Below, piece by piece: positions 9,533-17,921 of a stretch of 64,000 bases of DNA. Below the pieces are notes generated by a model, which worked only from the letters and a program-made list of their open reading frames with translations, was not told the origin of the DNA and did not search any database. This DNA comes from Novosphingobium sp. PhB165 (lineage in GTDB: Bacteria; Pseudomonadota; Alphaproteobacteria; Sphingomonadales; Sphingomonadaceae), in assembly GCF_004341845.1 (NCBI RefSeq), contig NZ_SLVB01000001.1, positions 310,001-374,000 on the forward strand, given 5' to 3'. Made by a program: the position numbers and the translations under genes. Positions within the stretch are counted from its first letter, which is position 1. The number at the start of each line of letters is the position of its first letter.

Positions 9533-9569
9533 GTCAATTGACTTGATTTCACCGAAATTGGGGTGAAAA
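9533..9569. promoter_or_regulatory. operator-like palindromes between ALDH operon and GntR gene
   Basis: The divergent spacer contains a perfect 10-base palindrome GTCAATTGAC (9533-9542) and, right after it, TTTCACC-N8-GGTGAAA (9547-9568). A TAATAAT sequence just downstream could be a -10 element for the GntR gene. Dyads of this size between a GntR gene and its target operon are the usual place for its operator. Binding is inference. Confidence 0.55.
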
Positions 9570-9612
9570 TAGACCTTAATCGATAATAATACGCCTATTA
9601 ATGGAGAGTGCG

Positions 9613-10305
9613 ATGACCGGAACGGCGGGACGGCGAAAGGGCACCAATCTGGTGGCGCGCACGGCGGGAACCCTGCGTGAGCGGATCTTCGCGCAGGCGC
9701 CGGGCACGCTGCTTGGCTCGCTGCACGAATTGGCGCGCGAACTGGAAGTGGGCATCGTGACGCTTCAGCAGGCCGCGCGCGTGCTGGAGCACGAGGGCCT
9801 TCTGGAAGTGCGGCGCGGTCCGGGTGGCGGTTACTACGGTGCGCGGCCGGACGATGCCGCGCTCGAACGCGCGCTCTCCTCCTACATGCGCATGAATCCG
9901 GCGGGCTATGAGGAAGCGCTCGACATGACCTCGCTGCTGTTCACCGAACTGGCGACAGCGGCGGCGGGCTGCACCAGCACTTCCTTGCGGGCGCGGCTGA
10001 AGGCGCTGGGGGAAGAGGCCGGGCAATGCCGCGACATGGCCGAGTTCGGGCGTTTCGAGGAAGCGTTTCAGGAACTGCTGTTCCAGATGGTGCGCCGCCC
10101 GTTGTTCGAGATGCTAACGCGGGTAACGCTCCACCACGCCGCTCTGGAAGGCGGGACGGTGACCGATGTCGCGGGGATCGGCGTGGAGAACTGGCGCGAT
10201 GGGAGGAGGCGGATCATTGCCGCGATTCTGTCTGGCGATCCCGATCTCGCGCGGTTCGAGGCGAACCGTCAGAACCGCGCCGTCGTGATGGCGCAGAGGG
10301 CCTGA
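9613..10305 (+). CDS. GntR-family transcriptional regulator (FadR/FCD type)
   Basis: 230 residues. A winged helix occupies roughly residues 15-75 (LHELARELEVGIVTLQQAAR as the helix-turn-helix, RRGPGGGYYGARP as the wing). The rest is helical and resembles an FCD ligand domain, although the usual metal-binding Asp/His set is not clear. An ATG 12 bases upstream is in frame, but GGAGAG sits between the two ATGs at the correct distance for the one at 9613. It likely represses the divergent ALDH operon until a pathway intermediate binds. Confidence 0.85.
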   Translation: MTGTAGRRKGTNLVARTAGTLRERIFAQAPGTLLGSLHELARELEVGIVTLQQAARVLEHEGLLEVRRGPGGGYYGARPDDAALERALSSYMRMNPAGYEEALDMTSLLFTELATAAAGCTSTSLRARLKALGEEAGQCRDMAEFGRFEEAFQELLFQMVRRPLFEMLTRVTLHHAALEGGTVTDVAGIGVENWRDGRRRIIAAILSGDPDLARFEANRQNRAVVMAQRA

Positions 10306-10495
10306 GTTTTCCATTTTGGGACAGGGAACCGTTCCGAGTCGCGGATTGTTACGTAAGGGCAGGCCAAATCCTCCAACCCCGCCAGCCGCTTGCGAGTTTG
10401 GGAAAAAATCTTTGGGCTTAGCCAAAATATAGCGTTCTCCCTTAAGGGAAATCAGTTAAAGTGGTTTGTGCAGCAGAACAGGGGTCCTTTGGCTT

Positions 10496-10807
10496 ATGTC
10501 AAAAGATGCACGTATATATTCGATCGACGGCGGCGCACTTCCTGCACAGTCCGACGCAAAAAGCTTGACCAATCAACTCGATGAAATCCTTGGCCTGCTT
10601 CATGCAGAGTTTCCGGAAGCGGCGGCCATCACCCTCGATTTCAACGGCAAGCTTCACGTTCATATGGATGTCCGCAAGGGTGAGGATGTACCCCTGCTTG
10701 AGGAGCGACTTTCGCTGCTTGAAGAGGGGATGTTCACGCAAGTTGGGCGTGGGGCGACCCCGGGTCATCCGTTCTCGCACCGCATCTCCGCGCTGATCGC
10801 CAGGTAA
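10496..10807 (+). CDS. conserved hypothetical small protein
   Basis: 103 residues from ATG 10496. Not recognised. It has a normal amino-acid composition unlike shadow frames of this GC-rich DNA: an acidic middle (LDEILGLLHAEFPEAAA), a beta-like stretch (ITLDFNGKLHVHMDVRKGED) and an amphipathic helix (VPLLEERLSLLEEGM). There is no signal peptide or membrane segment. The upstream 190 bases are AT-richer than their surroundings and probably carry its promoter. An opposite-strand frame covers the same bases but has poorer composition. It stands alone between the GntR gene and the LigD operon. Confidence 0.65.
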   Translation: MSKDARIYSIDGGALPAQSDAKSLTNQLDEILGLLHAEFPEAAAITLDFNGKLHVHMDVRKGEDVPLLEERLSLLEEGMFTQVGRGATPGHPFSHRISALIAR

Positions 10808-10892
10808 GCTTCGGGATAACGCTTAAGCGACTGACGGGCGCCGCAATCAACGACGGCGTCTGAACGAGACAGGGAGATGCGAGCGAGACGCG

Positions 10893-10913
10893 CCCTTCCA
10901 GAAAGTGGAAGGG
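10893..10913. terminator. hairpin between convergent genes
   Basis: CCCTTCCA and TGGAAGGG pair perfectly around a 5-base loop. It lies downstream of both the small hypothetical gene and the convergent ligD gene. There is no T-run, so it is a weak terminator candidate only. Confidence 0.35.
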
Positions 10914-11027
10914 AGGATGCCTGCAAGGCAACATCGCCGTTCCGCCAGAACCAGATCACATCGCCGGCTGAAGCTGATCGGGAGCCATGGTGCGGGCTTT
11001 CGGTGCGCGGGAAGGTGCGATTTCGCG

Positions 11028-13565
11028 TCAGAATTCCGGCAGCTTCTGCGCCGCAAAACCCCAGCCGCGCAGGATTTTCGCGCGCTCCAGAAGCTTTTGC
11101 GCATCGTCTATCGAGAAGGGGTGGGCGTCCTTCATGTCGCCAAGTTCGTCCCAGTCGATCGGCACGGCTACGGGCGCTCCGGCACGGGCGCGGGCAGAAT
11201 AGGGCAGCACGGCGGTACTGCCGCGCTGATTGCGCAGCCAGTCGATGAAGATCCGCCCCTTGCGCTTGGCCTTGCTCATGGTGGCGACGTAGCGATCCGG
11301 ATGCGCCTGGCTCATGGCCTGTGCGAAGCGCTGGGAAAAGTCCTTGTGCGCGTCCCAGCCATGGTCGGGATCCAGCGGGACGACCACGTGCACGCCCTTT
11401 CCGCCCGAGAGCATCGCGAAGCTGACAAGCCCCAAATCGGCAAGCTGGCGGCGAATTTCCTGCGCGGCCTTGCGGCAATCGGCGAAATCGAGCCCCTCGT
11501 CGGGGTCGAGGTCGAAGACCATCCGGTCGGGCTTCTCCACGGCATCGGCGCGGGCGCCCCAGCCGTGGAACTCGATCGTGCCCATCTGCACGCATGTCAG
11601 CAGGCCGTCGGCATCGTCGATGTAGAGGTAGTCCTCGGTGCCGCCGTCCTTCTCGCGGATCGGCACGTGGTGCACGTGCGGGCCGAAGGCGCCGCTGTCG
11701 TGCTTCTGGAAGAAGCAGGCCTTGGCGCGCCCTTGCGGACAGCGCACGAGGCTGACCGGGCGGCCGGCGGCAAACGGCAGCATGAGCGGGGCGATGTCGA
11801 CATAGTAATCGGCCAGCTGGCCCTTGGTGCGGCCGCTTTCGGGAAAGATCACGCGGTCGCGATTGGTGATTGCGATTGCCGGTTTCGCCTTGGGCATTGG
11901 CCGTGCCTTCTCCTCGGTGACCTCTGGTGCCGTCTTGTCGCTCCGCAGGCCAACGAAACTGGCATGGCGCACGCGGCCCTCGGCGGTCAGCTCCGCAAAG
12001 GCGACTTCGGCCACGAGCTTCGGCGTCACCCAGCTGGCGCCGCGCGCGTCCGCCTTGTCCACTTCCAGTGCGGGAGACTTGCGCTCCAGTCTGGCCAGCC
12101 GGGCGGCGATATCGTCCAGCAGCGCCCCGTCGAACCCGGTGCCGACCTTGCCGCGATAGACCAGATGCTTGCCTTCATATTGCCCGAGCAGGAGCGAGGA
12201 AAACGGGCGCCCCTTGGCGCGTGAGCGCGACCAGCCGACCACCACGAATTCCTGCCGGCGCGAGCACTTCACTTTGACCCAGCCGCGCGTTCTGCGTCCG
12301 AGGTATGGCGCGTCGATGCGCTTGGCGATCACGCCTTCCTGTCCGGCCTCGCACATCGCCTGGTAGAGCTTTTCGCCTCCACCGATCAGATGATCGGCCA
12401 CGAAGATCGGTGACTGCGCGTCGGCAAGCAAGGCTTCGAGCCGTTCCTTGCGTTCGATTTGCGTGCGAGGCGCCAGATCCTCGCCATCCAGTTCGAGGAG
12501 GTCGAAGGCGTGGAATTCCAGCGCGTCGCTTTCCCCTTGCGCACCGTGACCGCGCTTGAGAACTGCCTGTAGCGCCGAAAAGTCCGGATTGCCGTGCTGG
12601 CCGCGCGCGATGATCTCGCCGTCGATCAGGCAGGGCGGCAGGTCCAGCGCACCCATGGCCTTGGCGAGCGGCCCGAACTTGTCCGTCCAGTCGAGTCCGC
12701 TGCGCGTATAGACCGCAACGCCCCCGCCCGAGACGGCGAAGAGCGCGCGATAGCCGTCGAACTTGATCTCATGCATCCAGAGATTGCCTGCGGGAACCGC
12801 ATCCACGAGCGTTGCGAGTTGGAGCTTGCGGAATTTCGGAAGCGGCGCGGCGCGGGTGGGTTTGGTACTCGGCTGGGCACGCGATCTGGCCTTGTTCTCG
12901 GTGTGCCTTGCCGCTTCTGCCATGCTCTTGGCAAAGTCCGCGCCGTGCTTGCCTGCAAGCGACTGCGTGCCCGCCTTGTCGGCCTCGATCTCGGCCATGG
13001 TGCGGCCCGTGAGCACGCTGGTCAGGCCTTTCTCGACCAGTTCGTCTCCGGCGGCGTCGTGGCCGTCCGCCACTTTGCGCAGCAGCCAGTTCTCGCGCTT
13101 TTCGCCGGGCCTGCCTTTCATGCGCACCAGCAGCCATTCGCCCTGCATGCGCTGGCCATAGAGCCGGAAGTGGAGATGTCCCTCGTCCAGATCCTTGGCG
13201 CTCTTGCCTTCAATCGGCTCCCAGATCCCCCGGTCCCAGAGCATCACCGTACCGCCGCCATATTCGCCTTTGGGAATACGCCCTTCGAACCCGCCATAGG
13301 CCAGCGGTTGGTCCTCGGTGCGCACGGCAAGGCGCTTGTCATCGGGATCGGCGCTCGGGCCCCGCGTCACCGCCCAGGACTTGAGCACGCCGTCCACTTC
13401 CAGCCGAAAGTCCCAGTGCAGCCGCCGCGCCGCGTGCTTCTGGACGATGAAGAGATTGCCTTTGTCGCTGGCCCCGCGCTTGCCCGCAGGCTCGGCCGTT
13501 TTCGCGAAATCGCGTTTGGCGTTGTAGCTGGCGAGGGGATCTGAAGGGGCCTTGCGCGCCGCCAT
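11028..13565 (-). CDS. ligD: multifunctional ATP-dependent DNA ligase D (NHEJ)
   Basis: 845 residues with all three LigD activities. The N-terminal 3'-phosphoesterase domain spans about 30-190 (VQKHAARRLHWDFRLE with metal-binding His). The ATP ligase domain spans about 250-540, with the adenylation Lys in HEIKFDGYRALF. The C-terminal primase-like polymerase domain spans about 565-845, with FPESGRTKG, the metal-binding pair in DLDPD and SGGKGVHVVVPL. It repairs double-strand breaks together with Ku, filling, trimming and sealing ends. It follows ku by three bases in one operon. The start ATG is the first in the frame. Confidence 0.97.
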   Translation of the reverse strand: MAARKAPSDPLASYNAKRDFAKTAEPAGKRGASDKGNLFIVQKHAARRLHWDFRLEVDGVLKSWAVTRGPSADPDDKRLAVRTEDQPLAYGGFEGRIPKGEYGGGTVMLWDRGIWEPIEGKSAKDLDEGHLHFRLYGQRMQGEWLLVRMKGRPGEKRENWLLRKVADGHDAAGDELVEKGLTSVLTGRTMAEIEADKAGTQSLAGKHGADFAKSMAEAARHTENKARSRAQPSTKPTRAAPLPKFRKLQLATLVDAVPAGNLWMHEIKFDGYRALFAVSGGGVAVYTRSGLDWTDKFGPLAKAMGALDLPPCLIDGEIIARGQHGNPDFSALQAVLKRGHGAQGESDALEFHAFDLLELDGEDLAPRTQIERKERLEALLADAQSPIFVADHLIGGGEKLYQAMCEAGQEGVIAKRIDAPYLGRRTRGWVKVKCSRRQEFVVVGWSRSRAKGRPFSSLLLGQYEGKHLVYRGKVGTGFDGALLDDIAARLARLERKSPALEVDKADARGASWVTPKLVAEVAFAELTAEGRVRHASFVGLRSDKTAPEVTEEKARPMPKAKPAIAITNRDRVIFPESGRTKGQLADYYVDIAPLMLPFAAGRPVSLVRCPQGRAKACFFQKHDSGAFGPHVHHVPIREKDGGTEDYLYIDDADGLLTCVQMGTIEFHGWGARADAVEKPDRMVFDLDPDEGLDFADCRKAAQEIRRQLADLGLVSFAMLSGGKGVHVVVPLDPDHGWDAHKDFSQRFAQAMSQAHPDRYVATMSKAKRKGRIFIDWLRNQRGSTAVLPYSARARAGAPVAVPIDWDELGDMKDAHPFSIDDAQKLLERAKILRGWGFAAQKLPEF

Positions 13566-13568
13566 GGC

Positions 13569-14426
13569 TCAGGCTCGCTTGCGGCTGCGCGGGGAGGCGG
13601 TCTTCTTGGCGGGCGCCTTCTTCGCGGTGCTGCCACTATCGCCCACCGATTTGCGCAGCGCCGCCATCAGGTCGATCACGTTGCCCTTGCCGCCACTGGC
13701 GGGCTCCTCGACATCCTCGAGCACGCGCTTGTTCGATTTCGCCTTGGCCTTCTTGTCGATCAACCGGTGCAGCGCATCGACATAGCGGTCGTGGAATTCG
13801 CTCGCATCGAATGGCGCGGTCTTCTTGTCGATCAGGGTCGTGGCCAGCTCCAGCAGGTCCTTGTCGGGCTTGGCATCGCCCACGTCGCGGAAATAGTTCT
13901 GCGCCTTGAGCACTTCATCGGCATAGCGCAGCACTTCGAGCACCATGCCGCGCCCGCAGGGCTTGAGCGAGACCAGTTGCTCGCGCCCGCGCACCGCAAG
14001 TTGGCCGATCCCGACCTTGCGGCTGGCGCGCAAAGCCTCGCGCAGAACCGCATAGGCTTCCTCGGCCAGATCGTCGGCGGGGACCACGAAGTAGGGCTTT
14101 TCGTAATAGAGCACGTCGATCTCATCGGCGGCGACGAACTGTACGAGTTCCAGCGTGCGGCGGCTCTCGATCCTGACCGCCTCTATCTCCTGCTCGTCCA
14201 GCAGCACGTAACTACCTTTCGAGATTTCGTAGCCCTTGAGGATCTCGTCGCGGTCGACCGGGCCGATGCCGGGGGCGACTTTCTCGTAGCGGATGCGCTT
14301 GCCGCTGGGCTCGTGGATCTGGTGGAACTGGATCGCGGCGCCCGACCGCGTTGCCGGATAGACCTCGACCGCGATCGAGACGAGCGCGAGCCTGATCTGT
14401 CCCTGCCAATATGCGCGTGCGGCCAT
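13569..14426 (-). CDS. ku: Ku protein, DNA end-binding (NHEJ)
   Basis: 285 residues with the bacterial Ku core beta-barrel (N-terminal YWQGQIRLALVSIAVEVYPA, then FHQIHEPSGKRIRYEKVAPG) and a Lys/Arg/Ala-rich tail (KKAPAKKTASPRSRKRA), the LigD- and DNA-interacting extension. It forms a homodimeric ring that loads on broken DNA ends and recruits LigD, encoded just downstream. AAGGAC lies 8 bases before the ATG; the sequence around it is present twice in tandem. Confidence 0.96.
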   Translation of the reverse strand: MAARAYWQGQIRLALVSIAVEVYPATRSGAAIQFHQIHEPSGKRIRYEKVAPGIGPVDRDEILKGYEISKGSYVLLDEQEIEAVRIESRRTLELVQFVAADEIDVLYYEKPYFVVPADDLAEEAYAVLREALRASRKVGIGQLAVRGREQLVSLKPCGRGMVLEVLRYADEVLKAQNYFRDVGDAKPDKDLLELATTLIDKKTAPFDASEFHDRYVDALHRLIDKKAKAKSNKRVLEDVEEPASGGKGNVIDLMAALRKSVGDSGSTAKKAPAKKTASPRSRKRA

Positions 14427-14430
14427 TGCC

Positions 14431-14466
14431 CAGTCCTTTCGGCGAGATCAGTCCTTTCGCCGGGAT
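14431..14466. repeat. 18-bp tandem duplication covering the ku ribosome-binding region
   Basis: Two adjacent 18-base copies beginning CAGTCCTTTCGSCG on the plus strand differ at two positions. Read on the minus strand each carries AAGGACTG, and the copy nearer the gene serves as the Shine-Dalgarno of ku. A local duplication of the leader is the simplest reading. Confidence 0.7.
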
Positions 14467-14572
14467 AAGCCGTCAGAAGGGGCAGGGTTCCCATGCTCTC
14501 CGGCGAAGGATTGTCGTCGAACCATCATCAAACGGTGATCGATCCGTCATCTGACTGAATTATCGGAAGGTG

Positions 14573-14710
14573 ATGGGCGGCCTGTTCCTGCCGGGACGCA
14601 ACTTGACCGACGAACCTGTCCGCCTTTACCCCGGTGCCATGCGCGACTGGACCATTCCCAACGACCGCTATGGCCGAACGGTCTATGCTGGCATGCAGGC
14701 GAAATTCTGA
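14573..14710 (+). pseudogene. C-terminal remnant of a TonB-dependent receptor
   Basis: A short open frame of 45 codons plus stop, open in frame back to 14555. It encodes the closing strands of a TonB-receptor barrel: GRNLTDEPVRLYPG, then DRYGRTVYAGMQAKF with the terminal Phe. No plug domain, signal peptide or other barrel strands are present upstream, where the ku leader begins. The large 5' part of a roughly 700-900-residue receptor gene has therefore been lost. A GGAAGG sequence just before ATG 14573 means the fragment could still be translated. Its TGA overlaps the ATG of the next gene (TGATG), preserving the coupling of an ancestral receptor operon. Confidence 0.8.
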
Positions 14711-15513
14711 TGAGCATGTTCCTTCTTCTCGCCGCCGCACTGACTTCGGTTGCTCAGACTCCTCAACCGCCGCTCGCCGCCACGGAATTGCGCCGCATAC
14801 CCGCCGAGGAAGCGCGGCAGGGCGCGACGGCCGGGCACGGTTCGGTCTATGCGATCGATAATCACGCGATCGGCCGATACGACGCGAACACGGGCAAGCG
14901 CGTGGCCCACTGGGAGGGCGATCCGGCCCGGTTCCCGCATATCAATTCCTGCGAACTCTATGGCCGCGATCTGGTCTGCGCAGCGTCGAACTATCCGCAT
15001 GTGCCGATGAGCAGCGAAGTGCTCTGGTTCGATGCGACAACGCTGGAACTGCGCCGCACGGAGTCGCTTGGCCACGGGCACGGCTCGCTGACATGGGTGA
15101 GCCGTCATGGCGGCGCATGGTACGCCTGCTACGCCAATTACGACGGCAATGGCGGGGAGCCGGGCCGCGATCATCGTTACACCACGCTGGTCCGCCTCGA
15201 CGACAAGCTGCGCGAGACCGGGGTCTGGACGTTCCCTGATAGCGTGCTGGAGCGGTTCTCTCCGCGCAGCGCCTCGGGCGGGGCCTGGGGCGACGATGGG
15301 CTGCTCTATGTGACCGGCCACGACCGACCGGAGATGTACGTCCTGCGGGTTCCCACCAGAAGCGGCGTGCTGGAACACGTGACGACGATCGCACTGCCCA
15401 CCGATGGACAGGCGATCGGTTGGGAGCAGGGCGAAAACCGTGTGCTCTGGTCTATCGAGCGCAAGAGCACCGAACTGGTCGCCAGCCGGGTGCCTCCGGT
15501 ACTCACCCGATAA
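14710..15513 (+). CDS. exported protein of unknown function, possibly beta-propeller
   Basis: 267 residues. A short hydrophobic N-terminus (MSMFLLLAAALTSVAQ) looks like a signal peptide. The remainder is rich in short beta-like segments with recurring Asp/Gly/Trp turns (GSVYAIDNHAIGRYDANTG, SEVLWFDATTLELRR, DDGLLYVTGHDRPEMYVL, NRVLWSIERK), suggesting a propeller-like fold. No catalytic signature is recognised. Start overlap with the TonB-receptor remnant indicates it was the partner of an outer-membrane receptor, perhaps handling the imported ligand in the periplasm. Confidence 0.75.
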   Translation: MSMFLLLAAALTSVAQTPQPPLAATELRRIPAEEARQGATAGHGSVYAIDNHAIGRYDANTGKRVAHWEGDPARFPHINSCELYGRDLVCAASNYPHVPMSSEVLWFDATTLELRRTESLGHGHGSLTWVSRHGGAWYACYANYDGNGGEPGRDHRYTTLVRLDDKLRETGVWTFPDSVLERFSPRSASGGAWGDDGLLYVTGHDRPEMYVLRVPTRSGVLEHVTTIALPTDGQAIGWEQGENRVLWSIERKSTELVASRVPPVLTR

Positions 15514-15520
15514 ATTCCGC

Positions 15521-15554
15521 GCTGCCGTCCGGATCACTCCGGATAAGCGGCAGC
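15521..15554 (+). terminator. stem-loop after the exported unknown protein
   Basis: GCTGCCG (15521-15527) pairs with CGGCAGC (15548-15554), and inside it TCCGGA pairs with TCCGGA around a 4-base loop. It starts 8 bases after the stop codon and has no T-run, so it may be a terminator or 3' stabiliser. Confidence 0.45.
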
Positions 15555-15681
15555 GGCGACGTCATGGGTCTGCGGCTCGCGAGTGCGAGGGCGTAACCGA
15601 ACTGACGCCGTTTCATCATCACGTCGTCAAGCCGGTGGCCTAGCGCGCACGCGGGCGGAAACCCGAATGTGGGGAGCGACG

Positions 15682-16794
15682 ATGTTGGAATATACCGGTC
15701 CGGGGGAATCTGCGGGGGCGCAGACTACTCTTGAGGCAACGAAGAACCGTGGTGGGCGGACGAGCAAGGCGCATCTTGCGGCAATGTTCTTCGCCATGGC
15801 GATTGTGGTGGGGCTGGTGGTGGATGCGTTCCTCAGCCAGCCGGCCGTCGCGTTGCCGGCCACGGTAAACCCGCTTCCGGCCGGGATGCGCGGCGATCTT
15901 TCGGTCATGACCTACAACGTCAAGGGCCTGCCATGGCCGCTGGCGAGCGGGCGTCCGGAGGCGCTGGCGGCAATCGGCCAGCGATTGGCGCAATTGCGCC
16001 GGATGGGCCGCCAGCCGCAGGTCGTGGTCTTGCAGGAAGCCTTCATTCCCGAAGCCAAGGCGATTGCGCGCGAGGCCGGATATGCGTTCGTGGCCACGGG
16101 CCCGCAAGGCCGCCCGGCACCGAATGAGGATCAGGCGGCGACGCGGGCATGGACACTGGGCGAAACCGGCGAGGCCCATGTCGATAGCGGTCTGGTGCTG
16201 ATGTCCGACTTGCCGATCCGCCGCGCCGAGCGTGCGGCATTCCCGGCGGTGGCCTGCGCGGGCTATGACTGCCTTGCCGCCAAGGGCGTGTTGGTGGCCG
16301 AGCTTGCACTGCCCGGCGGCGGCACGGTGCGGGTGGCGACCACGCATCTCAATTGCCGCAAGGCTTCGGGCACGAGTTCGCAGCGCAGCGACGCGGCCTA
16401 TGCGCAGCAGGCGGCCTTCCTGAGCAATGTGCTGGCCCGCTCACGCGCCGATGGCGTGCCGACGATCCTGGCCGGAGACTTCAATCAGGGCCAGCGGCCC
16501 GACCGGATCGCCATGCTCCATGGCGCGCTCGACAAAGTGCCGGGCGCCGAGCGCGAGGATGCGCTGAGCCGCCGGTTTGACGCCGACCCTGCCGGGATGG
16601 CGCGTCTCGCCGGCGCGCAGTGGATCCGCCACAAGGCCCGCGACATGCAGTTCACGTTCGACGGCAGCCCCGCGCGGCTGATGCCGGTGGGGATCGAGAT
16701 CCCGTTCGGCACCGAACCCGATGGTTCAATGCTCTCGGACCACATGGGCTATACGGTGCACTACGCGATCCGGCGCGGCAGCCAGCGCGCCTGA
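15682..16794 (+). CDS. membrane-anchored endonuclease/exonuclease/phosphatase-family protein
   Basis: 370 residues from ATG 15682, preceded by GGGGAG at ideal spacing. Residues 35-60 are a single hydrophobic anchor or uncleaved signal (AAMFFAMAIVVGLVVDAFL). The rest is the EEP fold: TYNVKGLPW (metal-binding Asn), VVLQEAF (metal Glu), LAGDFNQGQ (catalytic Asp-x-Asn) and SDHMGY (catalytic Asp-His). Relatives include sphingomyelinases, phosphoesterases and DNases. The placement outside the cytoplasmic membrane argues for a lipid or nucleic-acid phosphodiesterase in the periplasm. It converges on kynU. Substrate unknown. Confidence 0.85.
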   Translation: MLEYTGPGESAGAQTTLEATKNRGGRTSKAHLAAMFFAMAIVVGLVVDAFLSQPAVALPATVNPLPAGMRGDLSVMTYNVKGLPWPLASGRPEALAAIGQRLAQLRRMGRQPQVVVLQEAFIPEAKAIAREAGYAFVATGPQGRPAPNEDQAATRAWTLGETGEAHVDSGLVLMSDLPIRRAERAAFPAVACAGYDCLAAKGVLVAELALPGGGTVRVATTHLNCRKASGTSSQRSDAAYAQQAAFLSNVLARSRADGVPTILAGDFNQGQRPDRIAMLHGALDKVPGAEREDALSRRFDADPAGMARLAGAQWIRHKARDMQFTFDGSPARLMPVGIEIPFGTEPDGSMLSDHMGYTVHYAIRRGSQRA

Positions 16795-16796
16795 GA

Positions 16797-17921
16797 TCAG
16801 CGGGCGGGGGTCAAGGCAACTCCCGCCTCACACAGGGTGCGCGCAAATGCCCGGGCTTCCTCCGGCCGGTTCCAGCCGTGGAACGAGGCGCGCAGGATCG
16901 CCCCGCGGAAATCGTGCGCGAAACCGGCTGCGCGGAGCGCCTGCGTTGCAACGGTGGGATCGTCGCAGGTGAGGCACAGCGTTCCGCCTCGCGCGCTCCA
17001 GTCGAGCGATTGCCCGGCTTCCTCCTCGAAGGCGGCGATGCAGGCGCGGTTGTTCGCCAGCAGTGCGTCCTGTCCGATTGCCAACACGGTGCGGATGCCC
17101 TCGGCGGCCAGCGCGAAAGGAGCGACCGAGGGCGTGCCGCCCTGAAAGCGCCGCGCGTCGGATGCGTAGCGGAAGTCGTGGATGTCGAAGGCGAAGGGGG
17201 TCTCATGCGCGAACCAGCCGACATCGAGCGGTTCAAGCGCGGGAATCCGTTCCGCGCGCACATGCAGATAGGCCGCGCCGGGGCCGCCGCAGAGCCATTT
17301 CACGCAGGAGCCGATCATGGCATCGACGCCCCATTCGCGCGCGGCAATGGGCAGGATCCCGGCGGACTGCGCGACATCGAGGATGGAGAGCGCGCCGTGC
17401 TTGCGGGCCAGCGCGGCGATCTCGGTGACCGGAGAGACCAGCCCGCTGTTCGAATGGACATGCATGGCGATGATTGCGGCGACCGAGCCGTCGCAATGGC
17501 GTGCCCACGTCGCGGGATCGGATGGGTCTTCATGCGCAAGGATAAAGCGCGGCGTCAGCCCGAGGCCGGCCAGCGGCGCGAGCACGAAGCCGACCGTCGG
17601 GAAGGCCTGTTCGCTCAATAGCACCACGCCTTTGCCGGGTTCCGGGCGCAGACCCGAAAGCAACGTGAACAGCGCGGCCGAGACGCTCGTTTGCGGAGCT
17701 ACCGTCGCGGCATCGACGCCCAGCAAGGTCGCTACTGCCGAACGGAAGCCCTCGATGGTGTCCAGCCAGTTCGCCCAGGCATCACCGCCAGCCGTGCGCC
17801 ACGGGGCGAGCATGCCCGCTTCCAGCGCCGGACCCGCCGAGCGCGGCAGGCAGCCTACCGAATGGGCGAGCAGATAAGGTCCGCCCTCGGGCAGATGGAA
17901 CAGGTCGCGCGTTTCGGTCAT
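16797..17921 (-). CDS. kynU: kynureninase-like PLP enzyme
   Basis: 374 residues, fold type I PLP enzyme (aminotransferase class V). Recognisable are the cofactor-binding Asp region (LSILDVAQSAGILP) and the Schiff-base Lys in GSCVKWLCGGPGAAYLHV, a kynureninase-type context. It cleaves L-kynurenine to anthranilate and alanine. The call is strengthened by the four-base overlap of its start with the tryptophan 2,3-dioxygenase stop, a standard kyn operon layout. It is shorter than typical bacterial KynU (about 410-420), so another class V activity cannot be fully excluded. Confidence 0.85.
   Translation of the reverse strand: MTETRDLFHLPEGGPYLLAHSVGCLPRSAGPALEAGMLAPWRTAGGDAWANWLDTIEGFRSAVATLLGVDAATVAPQTSVSAALFTLLSGLRPEPGKGVVLLSEQAFPTVGFVLAPLAGLGLTPRFILAHEDPSDPATWARHCDGSVAAIIAMHVHSNSGLVSPVTEIAALARKHGALSILDVAQSAGILPIAAREWGVDAMIGSCVKWLCGGPGAAYLHVRAERIPALEPLDVGWFAHETPFAFDIHDFRYASDARRFQGGTPSVAPFALAAEGIRTVLAIGQDALLANNRACIAAFEEEAGQSLDWSARGGTLCLTCDDPTVATQALRAAGFAHDFRGAILRASFHGWNRPEEARAFARTLCEAGVALTPAR

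Noticed and set aside
9454..9552. N-terminal extension of the aldehyde dehydrogenase to 9552
   Set aside because: The extra 33 residues lack family similarity and cross the operator-like palindromes; a Shine-Dalgarno lies before ATG 9453.
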